DNA of 64,000 bases from an uncultured Prevotella sp. (GCA_900557035.1 USRA01000003.1:1-64000); one strand, 5' to 3'. Counted from the first letter of the stretch, positions 43,353 to 52,772 are shown. Notes: generated by a model not told the origin, from the letters alone. Made by a program: numbers and translations.

Positions 43353-44123
43353 ATGAATAAAGTCAAGATAGGGGCGCTGTTGATGGGACTTCTCCTTTGG
43401 GGAGGACTCTCGGCACAGGCTCAGATAGGTGAGCATCGCAACGATTTTTCCATCGGATTCAACGGTGGCTATGTGCTCAGCTCTGTAGGATTCGAACCGG
43501 AGGTTCAGCAAAAACAGCATGGAGGAATGACTGCCGGACTCTCGATGAAATATACTTGCGAGAAGTACTTCAAGACCATCTGTTCCATCTATGCAGAGGT
43601 CAACTATGCCAAGGTGGGATGGAAAGAGGATATTCTCGACATCGATAACAAACCTGTCATCATCACCGAAACCAAGCAGCCGATGGCTTACAGCCGTACC
43701 ATCAATTATATCCAGGTACCCGTTTTCGCTCACTTGGCTTGGGGCAGGGAAGAGAGAGGCTTGAACATCTTCGTGAATGCCGGTCCGCAGTTCGGACTCT
43801 ACCTTAACGATTCTCAGACTACCAACTTCAACGTGAAGGATATGCCTAAGACAGATAATGACCGGGTAAGTATGGTAGTGGCACAAGATACGATGGCGGT
43901 AGAGAACAAACTGGATTATGGTATCGCTTTGGGCTTGGGTGCAGAGTACAGTATCCCGAAAGTGGGACACATTCTGGCTGAGGCTCGCTACTATTATGGA
44001 CTGGGTAATATCTATGGTTCATCCAAACGAGATTATTTCGGAAAAAGTAACTACGGACAGATAGTGTTCAAGGTATCTTATCTCTTTGATATTTCAAGAA
44101 CGAAGAATGTGAAGAGAAAGTAA
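43353..44123 (+). CDS. PorT-like outer-membrane beta-barrel protein
   Basis: A 256-residue protein with a signal peptide (MNKVKIGALLMGLLLWGGLSAQAQ) and strands typical of the outer-membrane beta-barrel PorT/porin_4 group: FSIGFNGGYVLSSVGFEP, GMTAGLSMKYTCEKYFK, YIQVPVFAHLAWG, FVNAGPQFGLYLND, YGIALGLGAEYSI. Such small barrels are common in Bacteroidota; a PorT-like role in T9SS cannot be claimed from sequence alone. It lies 47 bp after the LysM gene and 40 bp before the MFS gene. Confidence 0.8.
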   Translation: MNKVKIGALLMGLLLWGGLSAQAQIGEHRNDFSIGFNGGYVLSSVGFEPEVQQKQHGGMTAGLSMKYTCEKYFKTICSIYAEVNYAKVGWKEDILDIDNKPVIITETKQPMAYSRTINYIQVPVFAHLAWGREERGLNIFVNAGPQFGLYLNDSQTTNFNVKDMPKTDNDRVSMVVAQDTMAVENKLDYGIALGLGAEYSIPKVGHILAEARYYYGLGNIYGSSKRDYFGKSNYGQIVFKVSYLFDISRTKNVKRK

Positions 44124-44163
44124 CTTCCGGCGATGGTTATAGAAAAATAAGTAATAATATAAA

Positions 44164-45543
44164 ATGAGTACAACAGAAAAAATTCAGATTAAATTGAGCG
44201 ACTCGAAGTCAGCTCGCTGGACAGTCCTCTTCATCGTGAGCGTCACGATGATGTTCGGTTACTTTTTTACAGATGTAATGTCTCCATTGGAGCCACTCCT
44301 GACAGCTGTCAAGGGGGCTGAGAATGGTCTTGGACTCGGATGGAGTTCGGATGAGTATGGCTTCTTCTCTGGAGCCTACGGATACTTTAATGTATTCCTC
44401 CTCCTCCTCTTCTTCGGTGGTCTTATCCTCGATAAGTTCGGCATCCGTTTTACGGGTATCCTCTCAACCGTTTTGATGTTTGGAGGAGCCTTGTTGAAAT
44501 GGTATGCTGTTGGTCATGAGTTTGCCGGATCAGTAGTAGTACCATTCTTCGGTACTTACAGTACACAGGTAGTGATCGCTGCACTTGGCTTTGCCATCTA
44601 TGGCGTGGGCTGCGAGATATGCGGTATCACAGTGAGCAAGGTCATTGTGAAATGGTTTACGGGTCATGAGTTGGCTCTGGCAATGGGAGTACAGGTGGCT
44701 ACGGCTCGTTTGGGAACTGCCGCTGCCCTTGGCTTTTCTCTTCCTTTTGCAAAGGCAATGGGCGGTGTGTCTGCTTCTATTGCTTTGGGTGCAGTTTTGC
44801 TTTGTGCCGGTGTACTTGTTTTTCTTGTATATTGTGTGATGGACAAGAAGGAGGATGCTTCTGCAGCAGCTGTAGCTACTGAGCCGGAAGAAGGTTTCAA
44901 GTTTTCAGACTTGGGTGGTCTGTTCAAGACAACTGGTTTCTGGTATGTGGCATTCCTTTGCCTGATGTTCTATGCAGGTGTATTCCCATTCCTGAAGTTT
45001 GCCACCAAGTTGATGATTTTCAAGTATGGTGTCGATACTAATTTGGCAGGTCTGATTCCTGCGATGTTGCCATTCGGTACTATCTTCCTCACTCCGCTCT
45101 TCGGTAGCATATACGACAAGTATGGCAAGGGTGCCACGCTGATGATTATCGGCAGTTGCCTCCTGACGCTGGTACACGTGATATTAGCCCTTCCACTTAA
45201 CTCATGGGTGCTTGCCATCGTAATGATGCTCATCCTTGGCGTAGCTTTTGGTTTGGTACCATCTGCAATGTGGCCTTCTGTACCAAAGATTATCCCAATG
45301 AAACTCTTGGGCACTGCATACGCCCTTATCTTCTATATTCAGAACATTGGACTGGCTCTTATTCCAGTATGGATCGGTAAGGTGAATCAGGCTAATACGG
45401 GTGCCGATGGTGTCATCGACTATACAGAGACGATGACCATATTTGCAGCCTTTGGTGTGATTGCTATTGTCATCTCCTTCCTTCTCTTGTTGGAAGATAA
45501 GAGAAAGGGCTATGGATTACAGCAGCCTAATGTGAAGAAATAA
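44164..45543 (+). CDS. Major facilitator superfamily transporter
   Basis: A 459-residue polytopic membrane protein with about 12 hydrophobic helices in two halves. The MFS A-motif-like loop is FFGGLILDKFGIRFTG between helices 2 and 3, and its counterpart LTPLFGSIYDKYGKGATLM is in the second half. Helix 5 region AMGVQVATARLGTAAALG. It resembles the MFSD1-like/OPA-type group; substrate unknown. Located in the LysM-barrel-MFS-WG run, all on the plus strand. Confidence 0.85.
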   Translation: MSTTEKIQIKLSDSKSARWTVLFIVSVTMMFGYFFTDVMSPLEPLLTAVKGAENGLGLGWSSDEYGFFSGAYGYFNVFLLLLFFGGLILDKFGIRFTGILSTVLMFGGALLKWYAVGHEFAGSVVVPFFGTYSTQVVIAALGFAIYGVGCEICGITVSKVIVKWFTGHELALAMGVQVATARLGTAAALGFSLPFAKAMGGVSASIALGAVLLCAGVLVFLVYCVMDKKEDASAAAVATEPEEGFKFSDLGGLFKTTGFWYVAFLCLMFYAGVFPFLKFATKLMIFKYGVDTNLAGLIPAMLPFGTIFLTPLFGSIYDKYGKGATLMIIGSCLLTLVHVILALPLNSWVLAIVMMLILGVAFGLVPSAMWPSVPKIIPMKLLGTAYALIFYIQNIGLALIPVWIGKVNQANTGADGVIDYTETMTIFAAFGVIAIVISFLLLLEDKRKGYGLQQPNVKK

Positions 45544-45551
45544 TACTAACA

Positions 45552-45586
45552 GGAGATTTCCCTTCCAAGTTCACGGGGGAATCTCC
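45552..45586 (+). other. Hairpin between MFS and WG-repeat genes
   Basis: GGAGATTTCCC (45552-45562) with GGGGAATCTCC (45576-45586). No U-tract follows, so it is more likely an mRNA-processing or stability element than a terminator. Confidence 0.5.
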
Positions 45587-45611
45587 ATAAACTAAAAGAA
45601 AGGAAATAACC

Positions 45612-46286
45612 ATGAACGCTACACCTGAATCATTGATTAAGGAATATGCTGACCCAATTGAGCAGCAGGAAATAGACAAGTTTATCTGTTCTGAAATGAG
45701 CAGGCAGATTCACCGATATATCAAGGGTATGTCGGGAACCAAACAGGCTATGCTCAAGTTTGAGGAAAAGCTGGCGAGCCTCTCTGTCACAGAGAAAGAG
45801 AAGGCGATTGCCAAGTATATTGATTTGAATCGCAAGGCTTTGGATGGACTGGATCTGAAGATGATTCTCGTCCGTTCGGTGGCTAACTACTGTGATACCT
45901 TCCAGTATATGCTTGACTTTGTGAACGACAAGCGTAAGATGGTGTTCTATTATCATCGCTTGAAGGAGAAGTATATCCGTTACCATGAGGTTTTCGAGGA
46001 GAACGGCAAATTTGGTATGAAGGATCATCAGGGCAACGTGATGCTTCAGCCTGTCTATGATTTCCTCCGCACTTGCTATATATATAATGATGACCTGAGT
46101 ATCATGCCGGTTATTGCCGAAAAGAATGGCAAGATGGGACTCGTGATGCCTGACGGAAAGGATACCATCGTGGCTGATTTCCTTTATGATGAAATCTGTC
46201 TGAGAGATGAGTATCCATATTTCGAGGCGGTGAGAGACGGAGTAAACGGATTGATTGATAAGTTCGGAAACTTCGTTAACAATTAA
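45612..46286 (+). CDS. WG-repeat protein
   Basis: A 224-residue cytosolic protein. The N-terminal half is helical and charged (residues 1-125, no recognised domain). The C-terminal half carries three WG (KWG) type repeats: ENGKFGMKDHQGNVMLQPVYDF, KNGKMGLVMPDGKDTIVADFLYDE and RDGVNGLIDKFGNFV. WG repeats are beta-structured and thought to mediate protein binding; the function is unknown. No signal peptide. It follows the MFS gene by 68 bp. Confidence 0.75.
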   Translation: MNATPESLIKEYADPIEQQEIDKFICSEMSRQIHRYIKGMSGTKQAMLKFEEKLASLSVTEKEKAIAKYIDLNRKALDGLDLKMILVRSVANYCDTFQYMLDFVNDKRKMVFYYHRLKEKYIRYHEVFEENGKFGMKDHQGNVMLQPVYDFLRTCYIYNDDLSIMPVIAEKNGKMGLVMPDGKDTIVADFLYDEICLRDEYPYFEAVRDGVNGLIDKFGNFVNN

Positions 46287-46336
46287 TTGTTAATAAAGCT
46301 TTTGCCCTTTAAGGGCGTGTGTGTAAAAAGAGAAAG

Positions 46337-46380
46337 GGCAATCAGATTGGAATGAACCAACTGATTGCCCTCTTTACTTT
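46337..46380 (+). terminator. Terminator after WG-repeat gene
   Basis: GGGCAATCAG-A-TTGG paired with CCAACTGATTGCCC (one bulged base), followed by TCTTTACTTT. A short GCCCTTTAAGGGC palindrome precedes it. Confidence 0.8.
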
Positions 46381-46413
46381 CGTTGCTATGAGCAACTTAG
46401 TTTTATCTAATTA

Positions 46414-46470
46414 TCTCTCGTCTTCAAACCCTAGTGAAGTTTTCTCTCGTCTTCAAACTCTTGTGAAGAA
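46414..46470. repeat. Two 29-bp direct repeats near rpoD 3' end
   Basis: TCTCTCGTCTTCAAACCCTAGTGAAG at 46414 and TCTCTCGTCTTCAAACTCTTGTGAAG at 46443, 29 bp apart. Each has internal CTTCA...TGAAG symmetry. Confidence 0.75.
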
Positions 46471-46508
46471 AAGCAAAAGAATTCTTCGTTCTTCGTTCTT
46501 CACTTAAA

Positions 46509-47384
46509 TTATCCCAAGTATTTCATCAAGATCTTGATCTTTCCGCTTTCACGGAGCTTGATGATGCTCTTTTCGCGAATCTGGCGTACACGCTCACGGG
46601 TGAGGTTGAATTCGCTTCCGATTTCTTCCAATCCCTTCTCGTGGCAACCGATGCCATAGCAGTAGCAGAGAATTTTGCGCTCGCGCTCCTTCAATACTGT
46701 TGCCAGTACGCGCTGGAGCTCGCTCGCCATAGACTCGAAGTCAACACCCTTGTCGGTGCGGCTGTCGTCACCGGAAGCCATCACATCTACCATCGCATTG
46801 TCATCGTCATCACTACCGAATGGAGCATCGATACTCATGTGGTGGTTGTCTGCCTTGATGGTCTGGTCAATCTTGCTTTCCTCCATCTTGGTAATCTGTG
46901 CCAACTCTGCAACAGAAGGCTTGCGCTGGTTTTCCTGCTCGAACTTGCTGATTTCGGCGCTGATCTTGCTCAATGCACCTACCTGGTTCAAAGGCAGGCG
47001 AACGATACGGCTCTGCTCAGCGATAGCCTGGAGGATGCTCTGGCGAATCCACCATACTGCGTATGAGATGAACTTAAAACCACGAGTTTCATCAAATTTC
47101 TCTGCAGCCTTTACCAAACCGATGTTTCCCTCGTCGATGAGGTCTGTCAGACCCAAACCCTGATGCTGGTATTGTTTAGCAACAGATACAACGAATCGGA
47201 GGTTTGCCTTGACCAGTTTTTCCTTGGCACGCTCACCCTCACGACCGCCTTTGCGAATCTTCTGGGCCAGCTCAATCTCCTCATCAATAGAGACCATAGG
47301 TTCTCTACCAATCTCCACCAAGTACTTGTCGAGTGCTTCACTGGAACGATTGGTTATACTCTTGCTAATCTTAAGTTGTCTCAT
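46509..47384 (-). CDS. rpoD: Primary sigma factor RpoD/SigA
   Basis: A 291-residue sigma-70 protein. Region 1.2 (SEALDKYLVEIGREPMVSIDEEIELA); region 2 with the core-binding and -10-reading helices (LRFVVSVAKQYQHQGLGLTDLIDEGNIGLVKAAEKFD, YAVWWIRQSILQAI); region 3; region 4.2 helix-turn-helix (LEEIGSEFNLTRERVRQIREKSIIKL). Region 1.1 is absent, as is usual for Bacteroidota primary sigma factors, which read TTTG/TAnnTTTG promoters like those mapped here. It is convergent with the WG-repeat gene. Confidence 0.95.
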   Translation of the reverse strand: MRQLKISKSITNRSSEALDKYLVEIGREPMVSIDEEIELAQKIRKGGREGERAKEKLVKANLRFVVSVAKQYQHQGLGLTDLIDEGNIGLVKAAEKFDETRGFKFISYAVWWIRQSILQAIAEQSRIVRLPLNQVGALSKISAEISKFEQENQRKPSVAELAQITKMEESKIDQTIKADNHHMSIDAPFGSDDDDNAMVDVMASGDDSRTDKGVDFESMASELQRVLATVLKERERKILCYCYGIGCHEKGLEEIGSEFNLTRERVRQIREKSIIKLRESGKIKILMKYLG

Positions 47385-47461
47385 AAATATCCTTTTACCT
47401 TTCTTTTTTGTTTTAATCCAATATTTATACTGTCGGAATCCACCTTTACGGTTTCGGGCTG

Positions 47462-47469
47462 CAAAGGTA
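47462..47469 (-). promoter_or_regulatory. rpoD: -7 box of rpoD
   Basis: TACCTTTG on the minus strand, 78 bp before ATG 47384. It lies in a 300-bp intergenic space that otherwise holds only the divergent promoter of the peptide transporter gene. Confidence 0.55.
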
Positions 47470-47595
47470 CAAAAAAAAACGCAATCTTGTTGTAATAGAA
47501 ATGGAAAACTTTTGCATTATTTGTCTGTTTTTTAGAAATTTAGACGTTTTTGAATATAAAAATGGTATTTGATATAACGATTTTTAGGCATTGAG

Positions 47596-47626
47596 TTTGA
47601 AATATGGAATAATTTGTGTATCTTTG
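47596..47626 (+). promoter_or_regulatory. Promoter of peptide transporter gene
   Basis: -33 TTTG (47596-47599), 19-bp spacer, -7 TATCTTTG (47619-47626), leader about 55 bases. Confidence 0.78.
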
Positions 47627-47684
47627 CACAGAATTTGCGAGAAAAGAATAACTAAATAATAAAATTATAAAATAACAGAAAATT

Positions 47685-49211
47685 ATGTTTGAAAATCAAC
47701 CAAAAGGTCTGTGGGCCTTAGCTTTGGCTAACACGGGTGAGCGTTTCGGTTACTATACCATGCTTGCAGTGTTCTTGCTCTATTTGCAGGCTAACTTCGG
47801 TTTTGAAACCGGATTGGCAAGTACAATTTACTCTACCTTCCTGATGATGGTTTATTTCCTCCCTATCATCGGCGGTATCGCAGCCGACAAGTTTGGCTTT
47901 GGACGTATGGTTACCACGGGTATCTTCATTATGTTCATCGGCTACCTTGTGCTCTCGCTTCCTCTTGGAAAGGACACCGTTGCCATTGCTGCCATGGGCA
48001 TTTCGCTTATCCTCATCGCTTTGGGTACCGGCTTGTTCAAAGGTAACCTGCAGGTGATGGTAGGTCGTCTCTACGACGAGCCACAGTATGCCAGCAACCG
48101 TGATTCCGGTTTCTCTCTCTTCTATATGGCTATCAACATTGGCGCCATGTTCGCTCCTACAGCAGCCATCAAGATTATGAAGTGGGCGCAGGAGAGTCTG
48201 AGCGTATCAGTTGAGGATTCATACCATTTTGCATTCGCTGTGGCATGTGCTTCGCTTATCATCAGTATCGCCATCTACTATGCCTTCAGCTTCACCTACA
48301 AGCACGTGCTTGCTTCTGAGACCAAGGGTAAGGACGACAAGACTCCGGTTAAGGAGACTAATGAGCTTTCCAAGGCTGAGACCAAGGAGCGCATCATCTG
48401 CCTCTGTCTCGTATTTGCTGTGGTTATCTTCTTCTGGATGGCTTTCCACCAGAATGGTAATACATTGACACTCTTTGCACGCGACTATACACTGAAGACT
48501 TCTGAGGGTCTGCAGTCAATGGCGTTCGACGTTACTAACCTCGTAGCCTGCATCTTCGTTGTTTACGGTAGCTTCGGTCTGGCACAGAGCAAGACTGGCA
48601 AGGGTAAGGGAATCTCGCTCGGCGTTATCGTTGCAGCTATTGCTTTCCTCTTCTACAAGTATAACAACCTTGAAGGTGCCGTAGAAGTTGAGGCTCCTAT
48701 CTTCCAGCAGTTCAACCCATGTTATGTAGTGGCATTGACACCAGTGAGTGTTGCTTTGTTCTCTTGGCTCAACAAGATTGGCAAGGAGCCTACATCTCCT
48801 GAGAAGATTGGTTTGGGTATGCTCGTTGCAGCTCTCGGTTTCGTATGGATGGCTGTAGGTTCTATGGGTCTTGAGCTTCCTTTGGCACAGGGCGATCCTG
48901 CTACAGAGGGTACACGTGTAAGCGCCAACCTTCTCATCTCTACCTATCTTATCCTCACCTTCGCAGAGCTTCTGCTTTCTCCTATCGGTATCTCATTCGT
49001 ATCGAAGGTAGCTCCTCCAAAGTATGCAGGTTTGATGATGGGTCTCTGGTTCGGTGCAACAGCCATTGGTAACCAGCTGGTAATGGTTCCTGGTATCATG
49101 TGGGGTCAGAACTTCAACCTCGTTACCATCTGGGGTGTTCTTGCCGGCATCTGCCTGGTATCTGCAGCCTTCATCTTCTCAATCATCAAGAAGTTGAATC
49201 GCGTAAGCTAA
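47685..49211 (+). CDS. POT-family proton-dependent peptide transporter
   Basis: A 508-residue, about 12-14-helix membrane protein of the peptide MFS (PTR2/POT) family. Helix 1 carries the family motif NTGERFGYYTM (the E-x-x-E/R-F-x-Y-Y signature for proton coupling), and the second signature FSLFYMAINIGAMFAP follows at about 145. It imports di- and tripeptides. The convergent neighbour is an S9 peptidase that would generate such peptides, which supports a peptide-feeding function. Confidence 0.93.
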   Translation: MFENQPKGLWALALANTGERFGYYTMLAVFLLYLQANFGFETGLASTIYSTFLMMVYFLPIIGGIAADKFGFGRMVTTGIFIMFIGYLVLSLPLGKDTVAIAAMGISLILIALGTGLFKGNLQVMVGRLYDEPQYASNRDSGFSLFYMAINIGAMFAPTAAIKIMKWAQESLSVSVEDSYHFAFAVACASLIISIAIYYAFSFTYKHVLASETKGKDDKTPVKETNELSKAETKERIICLCLVFAVVIFFWMAFHQNGNTLTLFARDYTLKTSEGLQSMAFDVTNLVACIFVVYGSFGLAQSKTGKGKGISLGVIVAAIAFLFYKYNNLEGAVEVEAPIFQQFNPCYVVALTPVSVALFSWLNKIGKEPTSPEKIGLGMLVAALGFVWMAVGSMGLELPLAQGDPATEGTRVSANLLISTYLILTFAELLLSPIGISFVSKVAPPKYAGLMMGLWFGATAIGNQLVMVPGIMWGQNFNLVTIWGVLAGICLVSAAFIFSIIKKLNRVS

Positions 49212-49230
49212 ATCATAGAATTATAATATA

Positions 49231-49268
49231 AAAAAGGCTTGCTTCATTTTTCGAAGCAAGCCTTTTTT
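49231..49268. terminator. Bidirectional terminator
   Basis: AAAAAGGCTTGCTTC (49231-49245) with GAAGCAAGCCTTTTTT. It serves both the transporter and the convergent S9 peptidase gene. Confidence 0.9.
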
Positions 49269-49275
49269 GTATATG

Positions 49276-51441
49276 TTATTTCTTCAACCACTTGTCCAAC
49301 CATCCGAAGAAGGTGCGCTGCCAGAGCACGCCGTTCTGTGGTTTCAATACCCAGTGGTTCTCATCAGGATAGATAAGGAGCTCGGCAGGAATGCCACGCA
49401 TACGGGCTGCATTGAAGGCGCCCATGCCCTGGTTGGCATTGATGCGATAGTCCATTTCGCCGTGGATGCAGAGAATTGGAGTATCCCACTTATCTACAAA
49501 CTTATGAGGACTGTTCTCGTAAGTTCTCTTAGCGTTGGCACTCTGGTCCTTGTTCCAGTAAGCATCATCATACTCCCAGTTAGAGAACCAAGCCTCCTCG
49601 GTATCTGTGTACATGCTCTCCAGATTGAAAGCACCATCGTGAGCGAGGAATGCCTTGAAACGCTTGTTGTGATGACCTGCAAGATAATAAACAGAGAAAC
49701 CACCAAAGCTGGCACCTACACAGCCCAGACGATCCTTATCTACGTATGGAAGATTGTTGGCTGCATCATCGATGGCAGAAAGATAGTCGTTCATGCACTG
49801 ACCAGTCCAGTCGCCTGAAATCTCCTCGTTCCATGCACTTCCGAAACCTGGAAGACCGCGGCGGTTAGGCAATACGATGACGTAACCGTTGGCTGCCATA
49901 ATCTGGATGTTCCAGCGATAGCTCCAGAACTGGCTCACCGGACTCTGAGGACCGCCCTCGCAGAAGAGAAGGGTAGGGTACTTCTTGCTGGCATCGAAGT
50001 TAGCTGGCAACATGATCCATACCAGCATCTGCTTGCCGTCGGTAGTCTTTACCCAGCGCTGCTCGCACTTACCCATGTTCAACTGGCTCAGGATGTGGTC
50101 GTTCTCACGGGTAATCTGCTCTACCTTGGTACTCTTGGCATCCTTGCCTGGAGTTACGATGTAGATATCGGTAGGGTGGCTCATGCTAGCCTTGGTAGCA
50201 AGAAGCTTGTTGCCGTTGTTGGCAAGCGAGATGCTTCCGTAGTCAGCCCACTCGTTGGTAATCTGCTTCACTTCGCCCTTGAAGTTAGCCTGATAGAGGT
50301 TCAGGGTTCCGTGCCATACACCGATGAAGGTGAGGCTCTTGTTGTCCTTGTTCCATACGAAGCCCTCTACGCTTGAATCAAACTTATCTGAAACATAGTT
50401 CTTCTTTCCGGTAGCGAGCTCATAGACACAGAGGCGGTTGCGGTCGCTCTCGTATCCGTCGCGGGCCATGCTCTGCCAAGCCACGTACTTGCCGTCGGCA
50501 GAGAACTGAGGGTTGATGTCGTAACCAGGATTGTTCTTCAGATTCTCAGGCGCATTCACAGCCTGGTTCTTCATGCTCTTGGTAGCATCAATCTTAGGTG
50601 CCACATAACCAGCCTCCTTGCAGAGGTTCTTGGTCTCGCGCGTACCTATATTATATAGGTAGATATCTGAGTCGGTAGAGATGGCATATTGCAAGCCCTC
50701 CTTCTTGCGACAGGTATAGGCGATGGTCTTGGAATCCGGACTCCAAGCCAACTGCTCGATGCCACCGAATGGAGCCATAGGGCACTCGAAAGGCTCATCC
50801 TTCAGGATATCCTCGCCAGTGCTGATGGTGCCATCCTCTGCAACATCAGCCACGAAAGGATGAAGGATACTCTCTACGTAGTGATCCCAGTGGCGATAGT
50901 TCATGTCGGTAACGAGACGACCTGTAGCCAGAGGAAGATCAGAAGGATTCTTCTTGATGGTTCCATGATAAGGCAACTCCTTGATGAGGATAACCTTCTT
51001 GCCATCTGGAGAGAAGCGGAATCCCTGGATGCCTAATTCATCGTTGGTGAGCTGCTTTCTGTCAGTACCATCTGGGTTCATGCTCCAGAGCTGTCCGCCA
51101 CGGATGAAGGCTATCTTCTGTCCGCCCTGAATCCAGGCAGCATCAGTCTCGCTCTTGGCATCAGTGGTCAATGCCTTCTGGTTTTTGCCATTGGCATCCA
51201 TGATGAAGAGCATCTGGTGACCCTTGTTCTCCTTTACACTGTAGTAACCTACCTGGTAAACCACCTGCTTGCCGTTAGGCGAAGCTTCAGCGGCACCGAT
51301 TCTACCCATCGCCCAAAGAGCTTCTGGGGTCATCAGGTGGTTCTCCACCTTGATGTTGTTCTTTTCAATCATAGTCTGTGCATCGGCTGTATTTGTTCCC
51401 ATGGTGAGAGCAGCTGCAGCCAAAATCATTGCTTTAATCAT
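49276..51441 (-). CDS. S9-family prolyl-oligopeptidase-type dipeptidyl peptidase
   Basis: A 721-residue exported peptidase. Signal peptide MIKAMILAAAALTMGTNTADAQ. A seven-bladed beta-propeller fills about residues 40-450 (NGKQVVYQVGYYS, GTDRKQLTNDELGIQGFRFSPDGKKV, WSPDSKTIAYTC). The C-terminal alpha/beta hydrolase has the serine nucleophile in GASFGGFS and the histidine in YPDENHWVLKP; the acid lies near HGEMDYRIN. The layout resembles periplasmic dipeptidyl peptidase DPP5 of Porphyromonas. It likely releases dipeptides for the neighbouring POT transporter. Confidence 0.9.
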   Translation of the reverse strand: MIKAMILAAAALTMGTNTADAQTMIEKNNIKVENHLMTPEALWAMGRIGAAEASPNGKQVVYQVGYYSVKENKGHQMLFIMDANGKNQKALTTDAKSETDAAWIQGGQKIAFIRGGQLWSMNPDGTDRKQLTNDELGIQGFRFSPDGKKVILIKELPYHGTIKKNPSDLPLATGRLVTDMNYRHWDHYVESILHPFVADVAEDGTISTGEDILKDEPFECPMAPFGGIEQLAWSPDSKTIAYTCRKKEGLQYAISTDSDIYLYNIGTRETKNLCKEAGYVAPKIDATKSMKNQAVNAPENLKNNPGYDINPQFSADGKYVAWQSMARDGYESDRNRLCVYELATGKKNYVSDKFDSSVEGFVWNKDNKSLTFIGVWHGTLNLYQANFKGEVKQITNEWADYGSISLANNGNKLLATKASMSHPTDIYIVTPGKDAKSTKVEQITRENDHILSQLNMGKCEQRWVKTTDGKQMLVWIMLPANFDASKKYPTLLFCEGGPQSPVSQFWSYRWNIQIMAANGYVIVLPNRRGLPGFGSAWNEEISGDWTGQCMNDYLSAIDDAANNLPYVDKDRLGCVGASFGGFSVYYLAGHHNKRFKAFLAHDGAFNLESMYTDTEEAWFSNWEYDDAYWNKDQSANAKRTYENSPHKFVDKWDTPILCIHGEMDYRINANQGMGAFNAARMRGIPAELLIYPDENHWVLKPQNGVLWQRTFFGWLDKWLKK

Positions 51442-51491
51442 ATTTTTAAGATATTATTAATAATTTGTTGCAATCTTCTAAATATTCCGTG

Positions 51492-51499
51492 CAAAGTTA
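51492..51499 (-). promoter_or_regulatory. -7 box of S9 peptidase gene
   Basis: TAACTTTG on the minus strand, 51 bp before ATG 51441. Confidence 0.55.
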
Positions 51500-51561
51500 C
51501 AGAAAATTAATGAGATAACAAAATTATTCTTCTTTCTTTACTAAAGTATGCGTTTTTTTTG

Positions 51562-51569
51562 TATATTTG
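51562..51569 (+). promoter_or_regulatory. -7 box of membrane AraC regulator gene
   Basis: TATATTTG, 75 bp before ATG 51644. Divergent from the peptidase promoter 63 bp away. Confidence 0.55.
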
Positions 51570-51643
51570 CATCTCAAATGATACAGTTTAGCTTTCAATG
51601 CTAAATTTTCAGGAATATAAGTAAAGATATAAATATTTAGTAA

Positions 51644-52756
51644 ATGAATACATTGTTTCTTGTGCAGTTTGCTTGCTGCATTATAGTGTCGATGTTGGGC
51701 TTGATATTGGTTTTGTCTAGGTTTCAGATTCGCTGGACCAACCGTCGTTACGAGGTGTCTCGTTGGTTCCTTGCTTTTTCCATGTTTGTACTTGCTTGGC
51801 ATTATGTCTTGCAAATGGTTTGTGGTTTCCGTGCTAAAGGCGATGAGATTGGAGCTGTTGTCAATGTTCTCTTCTATACTCCTGTCTCTTTCATTGTTTC
51901 CTATGCGACTTATAACTTAATTTGTTATCGTAGGGGGCGGAAAAAGTTTGCCTTGCTGGGATGTGTGAGTTATGCATTGATATTGATTTGTTTTTTTTTC
52001 GGATACAAAGATACTCCTAATGGGATGCATGTGGGCGAATGGCTTTATGTGATGCTCGCATTATTTGCTGTTACCATCGTGTATAGCGTTTATACCACGG
52101 TTATCGAAATACGTTATTATCGAAAGATTATCGAAGAAAACACCACGGAAGACTTGCTTCCTTTTGATAGATACTCCTATGCCAGTTATGGTATGGCGGG
52201 TATTATGGTTTTGGCAATGGTAGGTGCTATCTGCTATCGTCCTCTTCTTTATTGCGTGGCACTGGTGATGCTTTTTTCATTGATTTCCTTTACCATCAGT
52301 TTTCTGGGATATGGCTATAATATGATTCCTGCGGAGGTGAGACTGGAGCTGGAAACAGCTGATGAACCTCTTGAGGTGATGGAAGTGAGTGAGGACGTGG
52401 GATTGACTTCTGAGAAAATCTCTATCATAGAATCGTTGCTTGCCAGCTGGTGTGACAAGGGTGGCTACAGAGACTGTACGGTAAATATGCCGATGCTTTC
52501 TGTTAAGTTGGGCATTCCTCAAAATGAATTGAGCCTTTATTTCGAGAATTGTCTGAAGAGCAGTTTCAGAATCTGGCTCAGCGATATCCGTTTCAAGGAG
52601 GCGCAGCGTATGCTGCTGGAAGAATGCAGGTACAGCAATGATACCATTTCTAATGAATGCGGCTTCTCATCCCACGCTCATCTCTATAAGATTTTCAAGG
52701 CTAAGACGGGATTTACACCAGGACAATGGAGAGACTCTGTTCGGAAAAACCGGTAG
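51644..52756 (+). CDS. Membrane-bound AraC-family regulator
   Basis: A 370-residue protein with six to seven membrane helices in residues 1-230 (FLVQFACCIIVSMLGLILVLS, WFLAFSMFVLAWHYVLQM, YVMLALFAVTIVYSVYTTVI, YGMAGIMVLAMVGAICY and others). A cytosolic linker leads to a C-terminal AraC helix-turn-helix pair (PMLSVKLGIPQNELSLYFENC and NDTISNECGFSSHAHLYKIFKAKTGFTPGQWR). It should sense a membrane or external cue and bind DNA directly. It is divergent from the S9 peptidase gene, a possible target. Confidence 0.88.
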   Translation: MNTLFLVQFACCIIVSMLGLILVLSRFQIRWTNRRYEVSRWFLAFSMFVLAWHYVLQMVCGFRAKGDEIGAVVNVLFYTPVSFIVSYATYNLICYRRGRKKFALLGCVSYALILICFFFGYKDTPNGMHVGEWLYVMLALFAVTIVYSVYTTVIEIRYYRKIIEENTTEDLLPFDRYSYASYGMAGIMVLAMVGAICYRPLLYCVALVMLFSLISFTISFLGYGYNMIPAEVRLELETADEPLEVMEVSEDVGLTSEKISIIESLLASWCDKGGYRDCTVNMPMLSVKLGIPQNELSLYFENCLKSSFRIWLSDIRFKEAQRMLLEECRYSNDTISNECGFSSHAHLYKIFKAKTGFTPGQWRDSVRKNR

Positions 52757-52772
52757 AATGCTGCGAAAAACA

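Noticed and set aside
46319-46507. 62-codon ORF after the WG-repeat gene
   Set aside because: Runs through the terminator and the 29-bp repeats; composition reflects those elements.
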